Assembly (NCBI GenBank): GCA_018714845.1
Contig: DVMR01000058.1
Location: forward strand, 1 to 64,000
Origin: Candidatus Ventrousia excrementavium
Lineage (GTDB): Bacteria > Bacillota > Clostridia > Oscillospirales > Butyricicoccaceae
Direction: 5' to 3'
DNA: 64,000 bases
In this document: in pieces, positions 41,956-50,968 of the stretch
How the letters are laid out: each line of letters opens with the position of its first letter
How positions within the stretch are numbered: the stretch's first letter is position 1
The notes under the pieces: model-generated
Told to the model about the DNA's origin: nothing
Seen by the model: the letters and a program-made list of their open reading frames with translations, nothing else
The model's database searches: none
Made by a program: the position numbers and the translations under genes

Positions 41956-41988
41956 TAGCAAAAGGAGACGCCCTGCGGGCGTCTCCTT
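41956..41988 (-). terminator. Terminator of the alanine racemase operon
   Basis: A 12-bp stem AAGGAGACGCCC / GGGCGTCTCCTT with a TGC loop (41962-41988), followed on the minus strand by TTTGC. The rest of 41738-42001 shows no gene. Confidence 0.8.
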
Positions 41989-42001
41989 GAGTTTAGCAGT
42001 T

Positions 42002-43159
42002 TTATTTTGTCTTTTCGCCTTTGTAAACGCGCAGCACACGCTGATTCGGGCTGCAGATGGGATAGACAAAGCTCTGGCCGGTGAAACGCTCAAGCTCAAA
42101 GGCTGACAGCAGTTCGCCGCCCTTGGAATAACCAAAGATTGTGACCTCATCGCCCAGCTTGCAGTCAATGCCAGTTACGTCGACAAAGGTCTGGTCCATG
42201 CAGATGCCCAGGTAGCGGGTGCGGGTGTCATTGACCAGCACAGGCCCAAAATTCATGGCCAGCGGACGGTAGAAGCCGTCACCGTAGCCGATGCTGACCG
42301 TCGCGACCGTGGTCGGCTTGTCGGGCTTGAAATAACGGTTATAGCCGAGGCTCTCGCCCGGGCCAATCTCGTGGATATTGGTGATAAAGGCGCGCCACGA
42401 GAACGGCTCTTTGACGTTCAAAGGATTGGAGTAGTCATCCATCGAGCTGTAGCCCAGATACAGGCTGCCGTTGCGCACATGGGTGCAGATTTCCTTAGCT
42501 TTTTCAAACCATACGGTTGCGCCGGTGTTGGCACAGTGGATGTAGCGCATATTGCTCCAGCCGGCCGCCTTGATCTGCTCTACGCCCTGGACAAACAGCT
42601 GATACTGTTCTTCGGTGAAGGGATTGTTGTATTCTGTCGAATGGGCAAAGTGGGTAAAGCAGCCGACGATCTCGATATTTCCGCATTCGCGGATGCAGTC
42701 GAGCAGCTCAGCCAGCTGCTGGCCCGGCCGTGCACCGATGCGATTAAGGCCGGTCTCGACCTTAATCTGTGCCTCAATGCGTGAAACGCCCTGGTCGCGC
42801 GCCGCTTTGGACAGCGCAAGCGCACATTCCTTATTGAACAGCGGCAGCTGCAGGCGGTATTTGACCGCATACGGAATGGCGTGGAAAGGCGCAGCCCCCA
42901 TGATGAGAATGTCGACGTCCTCGTAGCCGGCTTCGCGGATCTGTGCAGCTTCAAAGATCTGTGCATTGCCCAGCACGGTAACGCCGCAGTCCTCGATGAG
43001 CATACGGGCGATGGGCAGCGTCCCCATGCCATAGGCATTGCCCTTAACGACCGGGATAAAGCCCTGGCTGGGACCAATGTGCGCCTTGACCTTGGCAAAA
43101 TTGTCGCGCAGCACGTCAAGGTCGACTTCGGCATACGAGTTGTAGTACTTGAGATCCAT
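42002..43159 (-). CDS. alr: Alanine racemase
   Basis: A 385-residue PLP-dependent fold III racemase. The PLP lysine lies in PVVKGNAYGMG (Lys39; the canonical form is KADAYGHG, so this copy is divergent). The second catalytic tyrosine region reads SLGYNRYF, and VSIGYGDGFYR and LGICMDQTFVDVT are conserved. The enzyme makes D-alanine for peptidoglycan; another amino-acid racemase specificity is possible given the altered PLP motif. ATG 43159 has GGGAGG upstream. It follows the beta-lactamase-like lipoprotein gene. Confidence 0.85.
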   Translation of the reverse strand: MDLKYYNSYAEVDLDVLRDNFAKVKAHIGPSQGFIPVVKGNAYGMGTLPIARMLIEDCGVTVLGNAQIFEAAQIREAGYEDVDILIMGAAPFHAIPYAVKYRLQLPLFNKECALALSKAARDQGVSRIEAQIKVETGLNRIGARPGQQLAELLDCIRECGNIEIVGCFTHFAHSTEYNNPFTEEQYQLFVQGVEQIKAAGWSNMRYIHCANTGATVWFEKAKEICTHVRNGSLYLGYSSMDDYSNPLNVKEPFSWRAFITNIHEIGPGESLGYNRYFKPDKPTTVATVSIGYGDGFYRPLAMNFGPVLVNDTRTRYLGICMDQTFVDVTGIDCKLGDEVTIFGYSKGGELLSAFELERFTGQSFVYPICSPNQRVLRVYKGEKTK

Positions 43160-43194
43160 GAATGGTTCCTCCCTAAATAAGTTTCTATGCTCGA

Positions 43195-44310
43195 TTATTC
43201 CTGCATGAGTGAAAGTATTTGCGCGCCGATCTCTTCCACATCGATGGCGCTGTTGCACAAAACCGCGACTCCGGTACCTGTCTCAGGAACAAAACCGATA
43301 TAGCTGCCATAGCCGCCGGTCATCCCGCTCTGCCACAGCACCTGCTTCCCCGCGGACTCACCGTGCCGCAGCCCCAGCCCGACAACCGTTTCGCCGTCGT
43401 CAAACCAGACTTTTTGTGCTTCCTGCATTCCCTGTACCAGCGTCTCAGTCTCCACAGGGATCTGTCCCATGTTGGCGGCAAGGTACAGCATCAGGTCATA
43501 AGTCGTGCTCTTGACTCCGCCGGCCGACTGAAGTGCTGCGTAATCCCACTGACTAACCGGCTGGCCTGACGCGTCATGCGGCATGGCGCGGGCCTCTTCC
43601 TGTTCTTCGGTCAGGAAAATGGCGGTATTTGACATGCCGAGCGGCCAGATAAGCCGCGCCTGCAGCAGGTACTCATACGGCGTACGCATGGCATACGAAA
43701 GGGCATAGCCCAAAAATCCCGCGCCCAAATCCGAGTACAGATACTCAGTCCCCGGTTCGGACAAAAGCTCTGCCTGCGATAGATACTCGCGCAGATCAGC
43801 AGCCGAATAGTCGGCAAAAGGATTGTCGCCAGTCGGTTCAATATTGTCAGGCAGCGCAGGCAGGCCCGAAACGTGAGCAGACAGATGCCACCACTGAATG
43901 GGTTCATCATCATAGGTCGGCAGGTCGAAATAGGGCATAAACTCCTGCACGGTGTTGGTCGTTCGGATATTAAGCGTCTCAACACTGCTCAGCGTACCCA
44001 GCACAGTGCCGGCCATGGCCTGTGAAACGCCGCCGAGCTCGAACCGGGTGTTCTCAGTGACAGCAGAGCCGCCTTCGCTTTTGACGCCGTAGTTAAAAAA
44101 CTGAACTCGGCCATCGCGAATGACACCCACTGACAAACCAACTGGCTGCTGCTCATCATAAAATGCCTGCGCCGCCTGGCCGATGGACTGGGCCAGCGCA
44201 TCGTCACCCAGCTTGCGGAAGGGCGAAACAGCCGACGTCTGCGTGCCGCAGGCCGTCAGAACAGACATCAAAAGCAAGGCGGTTAGCAGCAGGGAAAGTT
44301 TTTGTTTCAT
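43195..44310 (-). CDS. Beta-lactamase-fold lipoprotein lacking catalytic residues
   Basis: A 371-residue protein; the signal peptide ends in lipobox LTAC (Cys21). The rest follows the class C beta-lactamase/DD-peptidase fold: VGLSVGVIRDGRVQFFNYG, HVSGLPALP and TEYLYSDLGAGFLGYAL. The nucleophile motif SxxK is replaced by GGVSQ (residues 93-97), so both the Ser and the Lys are changed. YxN is YSD (192-194), and the KTG-like box reads QSGMTGG. It is therefore probably not a serine hydrolase and may bind rather than cut. It lies between a cupin regulator and alr in one operon. Confidence 0.8.
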   Translation of the reverse strand: MKQKLSLLLTALLLMSVLTACGTQTSAVSPFRKLGDDALAQSIGQAAQAFYDEQQPVGLSVGVIRDGRVQFFNYGVKSEGGSAVTENTRFELGGVSQAMAGTVLGTLSSVETLNIRTTNTVQEFMPYFDLPTYDDEPIQWWHLSAHVSGLPALPDNIEPTGDNPFADYSAADLREYLSQAELLSEPGTEYLYSDLGAGFLGYALSYAMRTPYEYLLQARLIWPLGMSNTAIFLTEEQEEARAMPHDASGQPVSQWDYAALQSAGGVKSTTYDLMLYLAANMGQIPVETETLVQGMQEAQKVWFDDGETVVGLGLRHGESAGKQVLWQSGMTGGYGSYIGFVPETGTGVAVLCNSAIDVEEIGAQILSLMQE

Positions 44311-44324
44311 CCGGTTTTCTCCTT

Positions 44325-44876
44325 TTACCATGTAAACGGGGTCTGTGCCCAGATAGCCACACAGTCAGTGTCATCCTCGTTGACATTGACTATGCGGTGG
44401 GGCAGCGTGCTCTCAAAATAAATGCTGTCGCCAGGCAGCATATCGTACTCGCCTTCGCTGGTCAGAATGCGCAGATGCCCTGACAGCAGAAAACCGCATT
44501 CTGCGCCCTCATGAACGGCCAGGCAGCCATGGTCGTCACGGTTCTTCTTGAAAATGACTTTATACATCTCGATTTGCCTGTCAGGGTTGAGCGTAAGCAG
44601 ATGGTACTCGTTCCCCGTCCCGCTGACGACGCGATGCGCGCCTGCGCGGATGAGGGACACCCGCTCGCGCGGCTGCTCCTCGTCGAGAAAATACGAGATG
44701 TTTTCGTCCAGGGCCTTGGCGATTTTGGCAAACAGCAAAATGGAAGGAACCGTGGTGTTTCGCTCGATCTGGCTGATCATTCCCGGGCTGACGCCTGCTT
44801 TTTCGGCCAGCGCGGCAATGCTCATACCCCTTTCCTTGCGAACCTTTCTGAGCTTTTCGCCCAGCTTGATCTCCAT
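44325..44876 (-). CDS. XRE-family regulator with a C-terminal cupin domain
   Basis: A 183-residue protein. Residues 5-60 form a Cro/CI helix-turn-helix (LRKVRKERGMSIAALAEKAGVSPGMISQIERN). Residues about 105-175 form a cupin (HEGAECGFLLSGHLRIL, YDMLPGDSIYFESTLPHRIVN), the ligand-sensing half. Such PuuR-like regulators respond to small amines or amino acids. ATG 44876 has AAAGGAG upstream. It precedes the lipoprotein and alr genes in the same direction by 14 nt, so it probably heads and controls this operon. Confidence 0.9.
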   Translation of the reverse strand: MEIKLGEKLRKVRKERGMSIAALAEKAGVSPGMISQIERNTTVPSILLFAKIAKALDENISYFLDEEQPRERVSLIRAGAHRVVSGTGNEYHLLTLNPDRQIEMYKVIFKKNRDDHGCLAVHEGAECGFLLSGHLRILTSEGEYDMLPGDSIYFESTLPHRIVNVNEDDTDCVAIWAQTPFTW

Positions 44877-45033
44877 CTTATCTGCTCCTTTCGCAAAGCA
44901 AACCTCGATACAGTCCAATCAAATCATCTATTCAGTCTATTATATAGATTACCTCGAAAAGCCGACGAAATCAATACTTTTTTATAGCTTTTTCAAAGAC
45001 CCGCAGGACCTGCCCTCTCCGCCCGCACGGCAA

Positions 45034-45062
45034 GAAAAAGGACCGCCTTTTTCAGGCGGTCC
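45034..45062 (-). terminator. Terminator of the peptide ABC transporter operon
   Basis: On the minus strand the stem GGACCGCCT / AGGCGGTCC is followed by TTTTTC. It comes right after the last ATPase gene. Confidence 0.85.
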
Positions 45063-45076
45063 CTGGGTCGTAACTC

Positions 45077-46048
45077 TTACAGCTTTTCGGCAAACGGGCA
45101 GGCACAGAAGTGACCGGGAGAAATCTCGCGGAACTCGGGGTCCTTGCCCAGGCATGCGTCGGTGGCAAACTCACAGCGCGCGGCAAAACGGCAGCCGGGC
45201 TTGGGGTCGATGGGACTTGTGACCTCGCCCTTGATGACCTTGATTTCTTTGTCGCGCATGCTGAGCGAGGGCACGGGGATGGCCGACAAAAGCGCTTTGG
45301 TGTACGGGTGCATGGGATTCTCAAACAACTCGTCGCTCGGCGCCTTTTCAACGCACTGGCCCAGGTACAAAACCGCAATCTCGGTCGAGATGTGCTTGAC
45401 GACCGACAGGTCGTGGGTGATGAACATGTATGTCAGGCCCAAGTTGTCCTGCAGGTCCATCAACAGGTTGAGAATCTGCGCCTGAATGGATACGTCAAGG
45501 GCCGAGACAGGCTCGTCGCACACGATGAACTTGGGGTCCAGGGCAAGTGCACGGGCCACGCCGATACGCTGACGGCGGCCGCCGTCGAGCTCATGCGGAT
45601 AGGTATTGTACAGTCGCTCGGCCAGGCCGACAATCTCCATCAGCTCGTCAATGCGGCGCAAAAGCTCATCCTTGCTTTTAAAGGTCTTGTTGACAATCAT
45701 GGGCTCGGCGATGATTTCACTGACCGACAGACGCGGATTGATGCTGGAATACGGGTCCTGGAAGATGATCTGCATATCCTTGCGCATTTCCCGCATCTGC
45801 GCCTTGCTCAGCTTGGAGATATCCTTGCCGTTGAACAGGATTTCGCCGCTCGTCGGTTCCAAAAGCCGCAGAATGGTACGGCCCAGCGTCGACTTGCCAC
45901 AGCCTGACTCGCCGACAACGCCCAGCGTCTTACCCTCGTCAATGGTCAGGTTGATATTGTCGACCGCGTGCAGAAAGCTCTTTTTAACCTTGAAATACTT
46001 TTTCAGGTTGCGGGTCTCGATCATGGGGACTTTATTGCTGGCTGTCAT
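45077..46048 (-). CDS. Oligopeptide/dipeptide ABC transporter ATPase (OppF/DppF type)
   Basis: A 323-residue ATPase: Walker A GESGCGKST, signature ELDGGRRQRIGVARAL (LDGGR instead of LSGGQ, as in related Clostridia OppF proteins), Walker B FIVCDEPVSALDV, H-loop ITHDLSVV. The C-terminal oligopeptide-transporter extension has a Cys cluster (GCRFAARCEFATDAC) like those that bind an iron-sulfur cluster in DppD. It is the last gene of the five-gene import operon. Confidence 0.93.
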   Translation of the reverse strand: MTASNKVPMIETRNLKKYFKVKKSFLHAVDNINLTIDEGKTLGVVGESGCGKSTLGRTILRLLEPTSGEILFNGKDISKLSKAQMREMRKDMQIIFQDPYSSINPRLSVSEIIAEPMIVNKTFKSKDELLRRIDELMEIVGLAERLYNTYPHELDGGRRQRIGVARALALDPKFIVCDEPVSALDVSIQAQILNLLMDLQDNLGLTYMFITHDLSVVKHISTEIAVLYLGQCVEKAPSDELFENPMHPYTKALLSAIPVPSLSMRDKEIKVIKGEVTSPIDPKPGCRFAARCEFATDACLGKDPEFREISPGHFCACPFAEKL

Positions 46049-46062
46049 GTCACTCTCCTCCT

Positions 46063-47043
46063 TTACGCCTTGCCGCCAAAGAGGTGGCAGGCGATGCAGT
46101 GGGTCCCGTCGACATACTCTTTCGGCGGCGTCTCTTTACAGATGTCCATGCATTTGGGGCAGCGGGGAGAGAATTTGCAGCCCTTGGGCAGGTCAGTCGG
46201 GTCGGGAATCAGGCCCTCGATGGGACTTAAGCGGGCACTCTTTACGGTCAAGTTGGGAATGGAGCCAAACAGGCCGTCCGTATACGGATGGTGTTTGTCG
46301 GACTCAAAAATATCCTCGACCGTGCCCTTTTCCACAAGCTCACCGGCGTACATGACGGCGACCTTGTCGCAAACCTGCGCCACAATGCCCAGGTCGTGCG
46401 TAATCATGATGAGCGCTGTGCCCAGCTTGCGGCGCAGCTCGACCATCATGGCCAGCACCTGTGCCTGAATGGTGACGTCCAGCGCTGTCGTCGGCTCGTC
46501 GGCAATCAAAAGGTCCGGCTCGCACGCCAGCGCAATGGCAATGACGACGCGCTGCTTCATTCCGCCCGAGAACTGGTGCGGGAAGTCGTTTTTGCGCGCG
46601 CGGGGAATACCGACCAGCTCGAGCGTCTCTTCGACGCGCTTTTCAATCTGCTCCTTGGTCTTGTGGTCACTGTTGTGATAAATCAGCGCTTCCGCAATCT
46701 GCTCACCAACGCGCAGAACGGGGTTTAAGCTGGTCATCGGGTCCTGAAAAATCATGGAGATGCGTTCGCCGCGGTAAATGTCGCGCATTTCGACCTCAGG
46801 CACTTCAAGCAGGTTAACACCGTCCATGGTAATGCTGCCGGCCTTGACGATGCCGGTCTTTTCCGGCAAAAGGCGCAAGATGGAAAGCGCTGTCGTCGTC
46901 TTGCCCGCGCCTGTCTCGCCGACAATGCCGATGGATTCGCCGGCATTGAGGTCAAACGAAATACCGTTGACTGCGTGAACGGTCTCTTCGTCGGTCTGAT
47001 AAATGACCTCCAGGTCTTTTATTTCAAGCAGTTTTTCGCTCAT
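46063..47043 (-). CDS. Oligopeptide/dipeptide ABC transporter ATPase (OppD/DppD type)
   Basis: A 326-residue ATPase: Walker [10 protein letters not shown], signature [15 protein letters not shown], Walker [15 protein letters not shown]-loop [10 protein letters not shown]-terminal extension carries [15 protein letters not shown], the Cys motif of DppD-type proteins. It heterodimerises with the downstream ATPase, 14 nt away, to drive peptide import. Confidence 0.93.
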   Translation of the reverse strand: MSEKLLEIKDLEVIYQTDEETVHAVNGISFDLNAGESIGIVGETGAGKTTTALSILRLLPEKTGIVKAGSITMDGVNLLEVPEVEMRDIYRGERISMIFQDPMTSLNPVLRVGEQIAEALIYHNSDHKTKEQIEKRVEETLELVGIPRARKNDFPHQFSGGMKQRVVIAIALACEPDLLIADEPTTALDVTIQAQVLAMMVELRRKLGTALIMITHDLGIVAQVCDKVAVMYAGELVEKGTVEDIFESDKHHPYTDGLFGSIPNLTVKSARLSPIEGLIPDPTDLPKGCKFSPRCPKCMDICKETPPKEYVDGTHCIACHLFGGKA

Positions 47044-47092
47044 GTCCTCTTCGTCCTTTCTGTAATAGAATAGTGATGGCTCTTTGCCGACG

Positions 47093-47989
47093 TCAATCCT
47101 TCAGACGCGGGTCAAGAGCGTCGCGCAGGCCGTCGCCGACCAGGTTAAAGGACAGAGCAGTCAAAATAACGCAGATACCGGGGAAAATCATCAGATACGG
47201 GTACTCGCGCATGAACTCACGCGACTCGGACAGCATATAGCCCCATTCCGGCTGCGGCGGCTGAACGCCCATGCCGATGTACGACATGCCTGAGGCCTGC
47301 AGAATCATGCCAGAAATGCTCGACGTCGTCTGAATGATGATGGTGCCGATGGCGTTGGGCAGAATGTGCTTGTAAATGATGCGCGCGTCACGGGTGCCGC
47401 AGGCGCGCGCCGCCTCGACATAGTCCATTTCAACGACCGTCAGAACCACCGAGCGGATCAGGCGCACAAAGCCCGGAATACTCGAAATGGTGATGGCGAT
47501 GAGCAGGTTTGTCATGCTGGCGCCCAGCGCCGCAACGATGGCCAGAGCCAGCAGCGTGCTGGGGATAGATGTCAGCATGTCCATGCAGCGCATGATGACA
47601 TTGTCAACCTGACCGCCGTAAAACGCGGCCATGGCGCCCAGCACGCCGCCGATAAGCAGCGAGAACAGCGCCGTGACAAAGCCGATGGTCAGTGAAACGC
47701 GCGAGCCGTACAGCACGCGGGTAAATACGTCGCGGCCAAAGGCGTCAGTGCCGAACCAGTGCTCGCTCGAGGGCGGCTGGAGACGGATTTTTGCGTCCTG
47801 TGCGGTCACCAGCTCTTCTGGTGAAATGAAGTTGGCAAAAATGGCGGCCAGAGCAAAAATAATCAGAATGACAAGGCCGATCATCGAGCCCTTGTTCTTT
47901 TTCATGCGGCGCCAGGTCTCTTTAAACTTGCTTTTTTTCTTTCCCTTGGCGCTGACGACATCCTTATTGGTCAGTCTTTTTGTGCTCAC
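47093..47989 (-). CDS. Peptide ABC transporter permease (DppC/OppC type)
   Basis: A 298-residue membrane protein. A basic N-terminus and TM1 (IGLVILIIFALAAIFANF) are followed by a large loop containing HWFGTDAFGRDVFTRVLYGSR, the DppC signature. Five more helices include the EAARACGTRDARIIYKHILPNAIG cytoplasmic EAA loop that contacts the ATPases. GTG 47989 with GGAGGC upstream is preferred to an earlier ATG, which would overlap dppB. Confidence 0.92.
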   Translation of the reverse strand: MSTKRLTNKDVVSAKGKKKSKFKETWRRMKKNKGSMIGLVILIIFALAAIFANFISPEELVTAQDAKIRLQPPSSEHWFGTDAFGRDVFTRVLYGSRVSLTIGFVTALFSLLIGGVLGAMAAFYGGQVDNVIMRCMDMLTSIPSTLLALAIVAALGASMTNLLIAITISSIPGFVRLIRSVVLTVVEMDYVEAARACGTRDARIIYKHILPNAIGTIIIQTTSSISGMILQASGMSYIGMGVQPPQPEWGYMLSESREFMREYPYLMIFPGICVILTALSFNLVGDGLRDALDPRLKD

Positions 47990-48002
47990 AGTCTCCGCCT
48001 CC

Positions 48003-48935
48003 TTATTTCGAGTACTTGGCCTTAATGCGCGGATCGACAAAGGCATACAGCAAATCGACGACCAGCATGATAATGCTGAACATCACTGCGAGGAACAAAA
48101 TCGCGGCCAGCACGACCGGTTTGTCTCTCTGCCTGATACCCGTGACAATCAGCGTGCCGAGCCCGGGGATGGAAAAGACCGATTCAGTGATGACGGCGCC
48201 GCCCAGCAATCCGCCGAACGAGGTCGCCATGATAGTGATAATGGGCAGCAGCGCGTTGCGCAGAGCATGCTTGAAAACGATGGTGCGCTGCGGCACGCCC
48301 TTGGCGCGCGCAGTGCGGATGTAGTCCTGCCGGATGGTCTCAAGCATGGTCGAGCGGGTCATGCGCAGCATGCTGCCGGCGTAAGGAATGGCCAGCGTAA
48401 TCATGGGCAGGATAAAGTGTTTCCAGCTTTCGGCGCCCGACGAGGGCAGCCAGCCCAGCTTGAGGGCAAAGGCAAAAATCAGCATCATGCCCAGCCAGAA
48501 CGGCGGAATGGCCGCAGCCAGCATGGCGGTGACGCGCGAAATCGTGTCAACGGCCGAATACTGCTTGACAGCCGACAGAATGCCGAGCGGAATACCGATG
48601 ATACATGCGCCCAGAATGCCGTTGAACGAAATTTTCAGGCTGTTGGGGATGCGGGCGAACACGTCGTCAAACACCGGCTTGGATGTACGGTAGGATTCGC
48701 CGAAGTCCAGTTTGGTAATGGCGTCCTTCAGGTAATTAAAAAACTGCACAAAGAATGGGTCATAATAGCCCAGCTCCTCGTTTTTCTGGTCAACCGCCTC
48801 CTGCGACGCATTTTCACCCAGAATGATGCGGCCGGGGTCACCGGGCATCAGGTACATAATGGTGAAAATAATGAGGATGACGCCGAGAATAACGGGGATC
48901 AGCAGCAAAAGCCTCTTGAGAACATACTTGATCAT
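48003..48935 (-). CDS. Peptide ABC transporter permease (DppB/OppB type)
   Basis: A 310-residue permease with six predicted helices. It starts MIKYVLKRLLLLIPVILGVILIIFTIMYL, contains LNFGES-like LDFGESYRTSKPVFDDV, and has the EAA loop YIRTARAKGVPQRTIVFKHALRNALLP. It pairs with DppC. A hairpin separates it from the substrate-binding protein gene upstream. Confidence 0.93.
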   Translation of the reverse strand: MIKYVLKRLLLLIPVILGVILIIFTIMYLMPGDPGRIILGENASQEAVDQKNEELGYYDPFFVQFFNYLKDAITKLDFGESYRTSKPVFDDVFARIPNSLKISFNGILGACIIGIPLGILSAVKQYSAVDTISRVTAMLAAAIPPFWLGMMLIFAFALKLGWLPSSGAESWKHFILPMITLAIPYAGSMLRMTRSTMLETIRQDYIRTARAKGVPQRTIVFKHALRNALLPIITIMATSFGGLLGGAVITESVFSIPGLGTLIVTGIRQRDKPVVLAAILFLAVMFSIIMLVVDLLYAFVDPRIKAKYSK

Positions 48936-48969
48936 TCAGTCACTTCTCCTTTGCTGGTTGCCTTGCATA

Positions 48970-49004
48970 AAAAGAACAGGGCCGGCCCGGCAGGCCGGCC
49001 CTGC
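48970..49004 (-). terminator. Attenuating hairpin between binding-protein and permease genes
   Basis: On the minus strand CAGGGCCGGCC / GGCCGGCCCTG (48977-49003) is followed by TTCTTTTTA. As an internal terminator it would keep binding-protein mRNA in excess of the membrane components. Confidence 0.7.
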
Positions 49005-49071
49005 TTTACTGAAATCACCTGGAAACCCACGGCCTCTTTTGCCGGGGCAACCGCCCGCGGCAGGCCAGGCC

Positions 49072-50604
49072 TTAGTTCCAGCTCATCTCATAGACATAGT
49101 ACGGGTGGCCGGAGTTGATATGCGGGGTGGCGTTGAGGTCTTTGGCCCAGACCCAGGGAATCTGCTTGTTGAAGATGGGGATGTTGGGGCAGTCTTCCTG
49201 GATAATCTGGATGACCTGGCCGTACAGCTCAAGACGGCGGTCGCTGTCCTGTTCCTGAGCCGCCTCCTCAAACAGAGCGGTGACTTCGGGATTGTCGTAG
49301 TTCATCATGTTGTCAGGCACATAGTGTGAGGAATTGTAGGCAAAGTCCGAGGTAAAGCCGTTGCCCATGGTGCACAGAGTGTAATCGTGCGCCGTGGCGT
49401 CAGCAACCGCTGTTTCAGAGGCCTGCAGCTCGATGGTGACGCCGATCTCGGACAGGCTCTGCTGGAAGACCTGCGCATACTTTTCGTGATAGGTGCCGCC
49501 CATGATGGTCATGGTGCCCAGATCCAGCCCGTCGGGATACCCGGCAGCCGCCAGTTCCTCTCTGGCCAAATCGAGGTCATAGGGGTAAGCATTGACAAAG
49601 TTTTCTTCCGTAACGCCAAAGGTCGAGGTATTGGCCATCAGATAGGCCGGGGTTGCCAGACCTTCATATGCAATCTCAATCATGGTCTCACGGTCGGTGG
49701 CATGAGCCAGCGCGCGGCGCATATGGACATTGTCCAGCGGCTCAACCTTGTTGTTCATCAGGATGTGGGCCGTATGGTAGGTCGAGCCCAGCATGGTATT
49801 GTACTTACCCGACTCTTCCAGCGGGGCAAAAGCCGAAACGTTGAAGCAGAAGATAAAGTCAAGCTCGCCCGACTCAAAGGCCACGACGGCAGTAGTGCCT
49901 TCGGTAATAACCTTGAACTTGGCATCCTTGATGCTGGCGGGCTCTTTCCAGTAATCGTCAAAGCGGGTCATGTTGCACTCGGTGTTCATGTCAAAGTCGA
50001 CCAGCTGATAAGGGCCGGTGCCGCAGGCGGTGTCAAGCAGCGAATTGCCCTCTTCAACGTACTTCTCGCTGACGACAGGAATATTTTCGGTATAGGTCAG
50101 GAACGGTGCGAACGCGTACTTCAGCGTAATCTCAAAAGTATAGTCGCCCGTTGCCGCAACCGAAGCGATGGGGGCGTAATAGGTCTCGAGCTCGGGGAAA
50201 CCCATGGCGCGCTCGTACGAATAAGCGACGTCTGAAGCCTTCATCTCTTCGCCGTTATGGAACTTGACGCCTTCCTGCAGATTAAAGGTGTAAACAAGGC
50301 CGTCATCACTGACCGTCCAGTCCTTGGCCAGTACCGGCGTGACTTCGCCTGCATCGTTGACATAGGTCAGGGACTCGTACATCTGGTTTGTGAGGTACAT
50401 GTTGACATAGGTGGTTGCGCCTGTACCATGCGGATCAAGCGAGGACCACGGGTTTTCGACATAGATGATGACATCGTCGCGCTTTTCACCCGAAGTCTCG
50501 CCATCGCCTTCATTGCCCGCAGTGCCGGTATCGCTGCTGCAGCCAAGGGCCAGAACGGAAACCAGCAGAAGCATCGCCAAGAGCAAAGACAGCTTCTTTT
50601 TCAT
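49072..50604 (-). CDS. Peptide ABC transporter substrate-binding lipoprotein (DppA/OppA, SBP_bac_5)
   Basis: A 510-residue lipoprotein; signal peptide with lipobox LALGC, then family 5 binding-protein features: VYTFNLQEGVKFHNGEEMKASDVAYSYERAM, GTGPYQLVDFD, HMRRALAHATDRETMIE and a C-terminal QEDCPNIPIFNKQ. It captures di- or oligopeptides outside the membrane for the permease encoded downstream. ATG 50604 is chosen because it starts the signal peptide. Confidence 0.93.
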   Translation of the reverse strand: MKKKLSLLLAMLLLVSVLALGCSSDTGTAGNEGDGETSGEKRDDVIIYVENPWSSLDPHGTGATTYVNMYLTNQMYESLTYVNDAGEVTPVLAKDWTVSDDGLVYTFNLQEGVKFHNGEEMKASDVAYSYERAMGFPELETYYAPIASVAATGDYTFEITLKYAFAPFLTYTENIPVVSEKYVEEGNSLLDTACGTGPYQLVDFDMNTECNMTRFDDYWKEPASIKDAKFKVITEGTTAVVAFESGELDFIFCFNVSAFAPLEESGKYNTMLGSTYHTAHILMNNKVEPLDNVHMRRALAHATDRETMIEIAYEGLATPAYLMANTSTFGVTEENFVNAYPYDLDLAREELAAAGYPDGLDLGTMTIMGGTYHEKYAQVFQQSLSEIGVTIELQASETAVADATAHDYTLCTMGNGFTSDFAYNSSHYVPDNMMNYDNPEVTALFEEAAQEQDSDRRLELYGQVIQIIQEDCPNIPIFNKQIPWVWAKDLNATPHINSGHPYYVYEMSWN

Positions 50605-50701
50605 GTTTTCTCCTTCTTTCTTTGCAAAAATTATAATCAAACCGATCTTTCGGCTTCATTATCCGTATATAAAGAACAAAGTACTACTCCTGATACATAT
50701 C

Positions 50702-50707
50702 ATTATA
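50702..50707 (-). promoter_or_regulatory. -10 of the peptide transporter operon (extended)
   Basis: On the minus strand TGGTATAAT gives an extended -10; no good -35 lies 17 nt upstream. The 50605-50968 gap is AT-rich and otherwise holds only this and the rimM promoter. Confidence 0.45.
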
Positions 50708-50909
50708 CCAGCAATTTGTTCATGGCGATAATACATTTTTTTCGTTAATGCTATAAAAAAATATGATAATGTTAAAATAGCAAAATTTTTCAGTTGATTT
50801 TTTGTTGCATTGCACCAAGTGCTCATCCTGTCCAGGCAGAGATTACACTGTTGCGCAGCGGTGCTCTTGGCACCTTTCCGGCCGAATCGATCGACTTTAT
50901 ATTTTTTCA

Positions 50910-50938
50910 TTGAAACCAAAGAAGTACAGTGTTATACT
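50910..50938 (+). promoter_or_regulatory. rimM-trmD promoter
   Basis: TTGAAA (50910-50915), a 17-nt spacer and TATACT (50933-50938), with TG one base before the -10. The leader is only about 24 nt. Confidence 0.65.
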
Positions 50939-50968
50939 AAATAAAATAACCTTTCTCAGGATGGATTT

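Noticed and set aside
45077-46048. ABC signature LDGGR instead of LSGGQ as a sign of a dead ATPase
   Set aside because: From memory this variant is common in OppF-type ATPases of Clostridia, and all other motifs are intact.
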